Below are positions 6,450 through 8,294 of a stretch of DNA of 8,294 nucleotides, piece by piece. This DNA is from Actinomycetota bacterium (lineage in GTDB: Bacteria; Actinomycetota; Actinomycetes; Streptosporangiales; Streptosporangiaceae). Below the pieces are notes generated by a model. It did no database searches, had not been told where the DNA came from, and saw only the letters and a program-made list of their open reading frames with translations. A program made the position numbers and the translations under genes. Position 1 is the stretch's first letter; every line of letters starts with the position of its first letter. The stretch is from assembly GCA_003242605.1 (NCBI GenBank), contig QGUZ01000223.1, positions 1 to 8,294 of the forward strand, read 5' to 3'.

Positions 6450-6475
6450 AACCGGGGACGTGCGGCCGGGCACGG

Positions 6476-7414
6476 TCAGGCGGGGGTGGGCTCCTCCTCG
6501 GCCTGGCGCTTGCGCAGCTCGGCCTCGACCGCGTCCACCGACTCCTGCTCCTTGTGCCTGCGGTACTCGCGCACCGAGTAGGCGATCGCGGCGGCCCAGA
6601 TCAGGGCGATGGCCGTGTAGGTGATCGTCTGCACGTCGCCGGGGGCGTCGATCCAGTCGCTGCGCAGCAGGGTGCGCACGTTGGTCAGGATGATCAGGCC
6701 GCCGACCGCCGAGCCGAGGATGCGCGGCGGGATGTGGCGCACGAGCCAGGCGGCGATGGGGGCGGCGATCACGCCGCCGGCGAGCAGCACGGCCACCCAG
6801 GCGAAGTCGATGTTCTCCGAGCCGAGGCCGACGAAGAAGCCGACGCTGGCGGCGATCGCGATGAGGAACTCGCTGGTGTCGATCGACCCGATCACCTTGC
6901 GGGGCGGGATGCGGCCGCTGGCCAGCAGGGCGGGGGTGCCGACCGGGCCCCAGCCACCGCCGCCGGTGGCGTCGATGAACCCGGCGAACAGGCCGAGCGG
7001 GGTGAGGAAGCGCTTGCGCAGCGGCTTGCCGAGGTTGTCGCGGCTGAGGCCGAAGGCGGTGAAGCGGACGAGGATGTAGACGCCGAGGGCGAGCAGGATG
7101 AGCGACATGATCGGCGCGGCGACCTCGGTCGACAGGCTGGACAGGAAGGTCGCGCCGGCGAACGCGCCGATCGCGCCGGGGATGCCGATCTTGGCGATCA
7201 CCTTCCAGTCGACGTTGTCGAAGCGCCAGTGGGAGATGCCGGAGGCCAGCGTGGTGCCGATCTCGGCGAGGTGCACGGTGGCCGAGGCCGCGGCCGGGTT
7301 GGTGCCGATGGCGAGCAGCAGCGTGGTGGACGTGACGCCGTAGGCCATGCCGAGGCTTCCGTCCACGAGCTGCGCGGCGAAGCCGACCAGGCCGAGCAGG
7401 ACGAGTGACCGCAC
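6476..7414 (-). CDS. TauE/SafE (TSUP) family membrane anion exporter
   Basis: The 312-residue integral membrane protein belongs to the TSUP family, whose members move sulfite, sulfonates or other sulfur anions across the cytoplasmic membrane. About eight hydrophobic segments are visible. The two pseudo-symmetric halves each carry the family's glycine-rich signature: QLVDGSLGMAYGV at 15-27 and FIDATGGGGWGP at 146-157. After the last helix a charged, helical cytoplasmic tail (about 281-312) follows, with many Glu, Arg and Lys. The GTG at 7414 is chosen because GGGAAAGGGG lies just upstream and translation begins with the first membrane helix (RSLVLLGLVGFAAQ); a longer in-frame version would read through the promoter and operator. 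It is divergent from a UPF0060 gene and upstream of an Rrf2 regulator, which suggests repression controlled by sulfur status, though no sulfur-assimilation gene is present in the window to confirm this. Confidence 0.92.
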   Translation of the reverse strand: MRSLVLLGLVGFAAQLVDGSLGMAYGVTSTTLLLAIGTNPAAASATVHLAEIGTTLASGISHWRFDNVDWKVIAKIGIPGAIGAFAGATFLSSLSTEVAAPIMSLILLALGVYILVRFTAFGLSRDNLGKPLRKRFLTPLGLFAGFIDATGGGGWGPVGTPALLASGRIPPRKVIGSIDTSEFLIAIAASVGFFVGLGSENIDFAWVAVLLAGGVIAAPIAAWLVRHIPPRILGSAVGGLIILTNVRTLLRSDWIDAPGDVQTITYTAIALIWAAAIAYSVREYRRHKEQESVDAVEAELRKRQAEEEPTPA

Positions 7415-7431
7415 CCCATCCCCTTTCCCGG

Positions 7432-7458
7432 TTATTCCGACTTTATGGGTAGGAATAA
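7432..7458. promoter_or_regulatory. Operator-like inverted repeat at the TSUP transcription start
   Basis: TTATTCC (7432-7438) and GGAATAA (7452-7458) are perfect inverted copies 13 nt apart, a 27-bp dyad. One arm touches the TSUP -10 element and the dyad covers the predicted start site, the position of a repressor operator. Rrf2-family dimers typically protect AT-rich dyads of this overall size, so the Rrf2 protein encoded downstream is the best candidate ligand; this is inference. The site also lies about 100 nt upstream of the divergent UPF0060 gene. Confidence 0.55.
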
Positions 7459-7486
7459 TAATCAAAGTGGTAACGGCGAACGTCAA
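7458..7486 (-). promoter_or_regulatory. Promoter of the TSUP gene
   Basis: On the minus strand TTGACG (7486-7481, five of six matches to TTGACA) is separated by 17 nt from GATTAT (7463-7458, four of six matches to TATAAT, including the key second A and final T). Transcription would start near 7451, giving a leader of about 36 nt before the GTG at 7414. The region is locally AT-rich in a very GC-rich window. Confidence 0.5.
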
Positions 7487-7555
7487 GTCACGGTCCGGTC
7501 ACGCCGCGGACACCGTGCGAGGCGGCGCCGCCGCGCCCGCCGCCCACCTGGTGCA

Positions 7556-7897
7556 ATGGCGTGCGTGACGATCGTCCGTTCCCTTGCGCTGTTCGCCCTC
7601 ACCGCACTCTTCGAGATCGGCGGCGCCTGGCTGGTCTGGCAGGGGCTGCGCGAGCAGCGCGGCCTGATCTGGATCGGCGCCGGCGTGATCGCCCTCGGCC
7701 TGTACGGGCTCACCGCCACCCTCCAGCCCGACCCGCACTTCGGGCGCGTGCTCGCCGCCTACGGCGGGGTGTTCGTCGCCGGATCGCTGCTGTGGGGCGT
7801 GCTCGTCGACGGCTTCCGCCCCGACCGGTGGGACGTGATCGGCGCGCTGATCTGCATCGCCGGCGTGTTGGTGATCATGTACGCGCCGCGCGGCTGA
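7556..7897 (+). CDS. UPF0060 (YnfA-like) small membrane protein
   Basis: The 113-residue protein has four hydrophobic helices (about 8-25, 33-52, 60-82 and 90-110), like small multidrug-resistance transporters, to which UPF0060 is distantly related; transport has been suggested but the role is not settled. Family hallmarks are visible: FEIGGAWLVWQGLREQRG near the N-terminus, YGLTATLQPDPHFGRVLAAYGGVFVAGSL in the middle, and DGFRPDRWDVIGA with a final VIMYAPR. It is full length for the family (about 107-113 residues). The start is either the ATG at 7556 or a GTG at 7565, since the conserved part begins TIVRSLALFAL; neither has a strong Shine-Dalgarno. It is divergent from TSUP, with 141 bp between the start codons, and converges on the MerR gene with a 15-nt gap. 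Confidence 0.93.
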   Translation: MACVTIVRSLALFALTALFEIGGAWLVWQGLREQRGLIWIGAGVIALGLYGLTATLQPDPHFGRVLAAYGGVFVAGSLLWGVLVDGFRPDRWDVIGALICIAGVLVIMYAPRG

Positions 7898-7912
7898 CCC
7901 GCCCGGCCCCCG

Positions 7913-8278
7913 TCAGCCCTCCCGGGCGCGCAGGTACGCCTGCAGGTCGGCGGCGCCCGCGAGCATCGCCCGGCCCCGGGCCGACAGCCGCTCCCGCCAG
8001 CCGCGCAGCGCCGCCTCCAGCGGCTCCACGCCCCCGGCCGCCCGCACCTGGGCGATCAGCGGGGCGATCTGCTCCAGCAGGTAGCCGCCCCGCCGCAGCT
8101 GATGCACCAGCCGGGCGTCCCGCACGTCGGCCGCGCCGTACACCCGGTAGCCGGTCCGCGGATCGCGGCGCGGCCGCACCAGCCCGGCCCGCTCCCACTT
8201 GCGCAGTGTGGCGGGCCGCACCCCCAGCCTGCGGGCGAGCGCGCCGATGTGCACCCCGCCCGGCTCCGGCGGCGGCAC
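7913..8278 (-). CDS. MerR-family transcriptional regulator, 5' end possibly outside window
   Basis: The visible 121 residues contain a MerR winged helix-turn-helix. VHIGALARRLGVRPATLRKWERAGLV (about 9-34) is the HTH, RRDPRTGYRVYGAADVRDARLVHQLRRGGY (about 37-66) gives the wing and second helix pair, and LEQIAPLIAQVRAAGG follows as the start of the dimerisation part. The C-terminus is short and lacks the metal-binding cysteines of MerR, CueR or ZntR, so it is not a classical metal sensor. A GTG at 8278 can serve as start, but the frame stays open to the right edge (reading RDLAP before it) with no visible Shine-Dalgarno, so the real protein may have more N-terminal sequence. Its targets are unknown; the convergent UPF0060 gene is a neighbour, not an obvious partner. 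Confidence 0.82.
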   Translation of the reverse strand: MPPPEPGGVHIGALARRLGVRPATLRKWERAGLVRPRRDPRTGYRVYGAADVRDARLVHQLRRGGYLLEQIAPLIAQVRAAGGVEPLEAALRGWRERLSARGRAMLAGAADLQAYLRAREG

Positions 8279-8294
8279 CGGCGCGAGGTCGCGC

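Noticed and set aside
5798..7408. 536-codon open frame on the plus strand
   Set aside because: It is antisense to the Rrf2 and TSUP genes, both of which have clear family motifs; the plus-strand product is Gly/Ala/Asp/Arg low complexity.

Overview
The window is very GC-rich (long stretches well above 70% G+C) with strong G/C bias at third codon positions. It uses GTG starts and contains actinobacterial families: an ECF41/SigJ-type sigma factor, a two-domain Glyoxalase_6-like protein, a UPF0060/YnfA protein and a TauE/SafE transporter. This points to a filamentous high-GC actinomycete such as a Streptosporangiales or Streptomyces relative; the species cannot be named from the sequence. Nine protein genes are supported. 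Two of them are cut by, or may extend past, the window edges. No rRNA, tRNA, CRISPR array or insertion sequence was seen.

Left part (1-2258), mobile-element or plasmid character: a minus-strand gene for a Cys4 zinc-finger plus long coiled-coil protein runs off the left edge. It is divergent from a complete tyrosine recombinase gene. The roughly 94-bp region between them is strikingly AT-richer than its surroundings. It holds a cluster of CGAAC/GTTCG half-sites arranged as nested palindromes, and a promoter whose predicted start falls on the GTG codon of the recombinase (leaderless mRNA). A 358-nt region without a convincing gene follows (2259-2616).

Centre (2617-5733), all minus strand: an FAD/NAD(P)H oxidoreductase (NDH-2-like), then an ECF41 sigma factor with a fused SnoaL-like C-terminal domain, then a two-domain VOC protein. 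An oxidoreductase next to an ECF41 sigma factor is the known genomic arrangement for this sigma group. Upstream of the oxidoreductase lies TGTCACG-N16-TGTC, close to the promoter described for ECF41 targets, so the sigma factor probably drives its neighbour. Strong hairpins between the sigma and VOC genes suggest that VOC is transcribed separately.

Right part (5849-8294): an Rrf2-family repressor without Fe-S cysteines lies downstream of a TauE/SafE (TSUP) anion exporter on the minus strand. The TSUP promoter overlaps a perfect inverted repeat, TTATTCC-N13-GGAATAA. This fits a repressor operator and makes the Rrf2 protein the natural candidate to bind it. A possible 35-codon upstream ORF overlaps the Rrf2 start as ATGA. 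A small UPF0060 membrane protein is divergent from TSUP and converges on a MerR-family regulator at the right edge, whose 5' end may lie outside the window.

No wholly new system is evident. The most informative leads are the regulatory circuits: the ECF41 promoter, the Rrf2-type operator on TSUP, and the palindrome-rich divergent region beside the recombinase.
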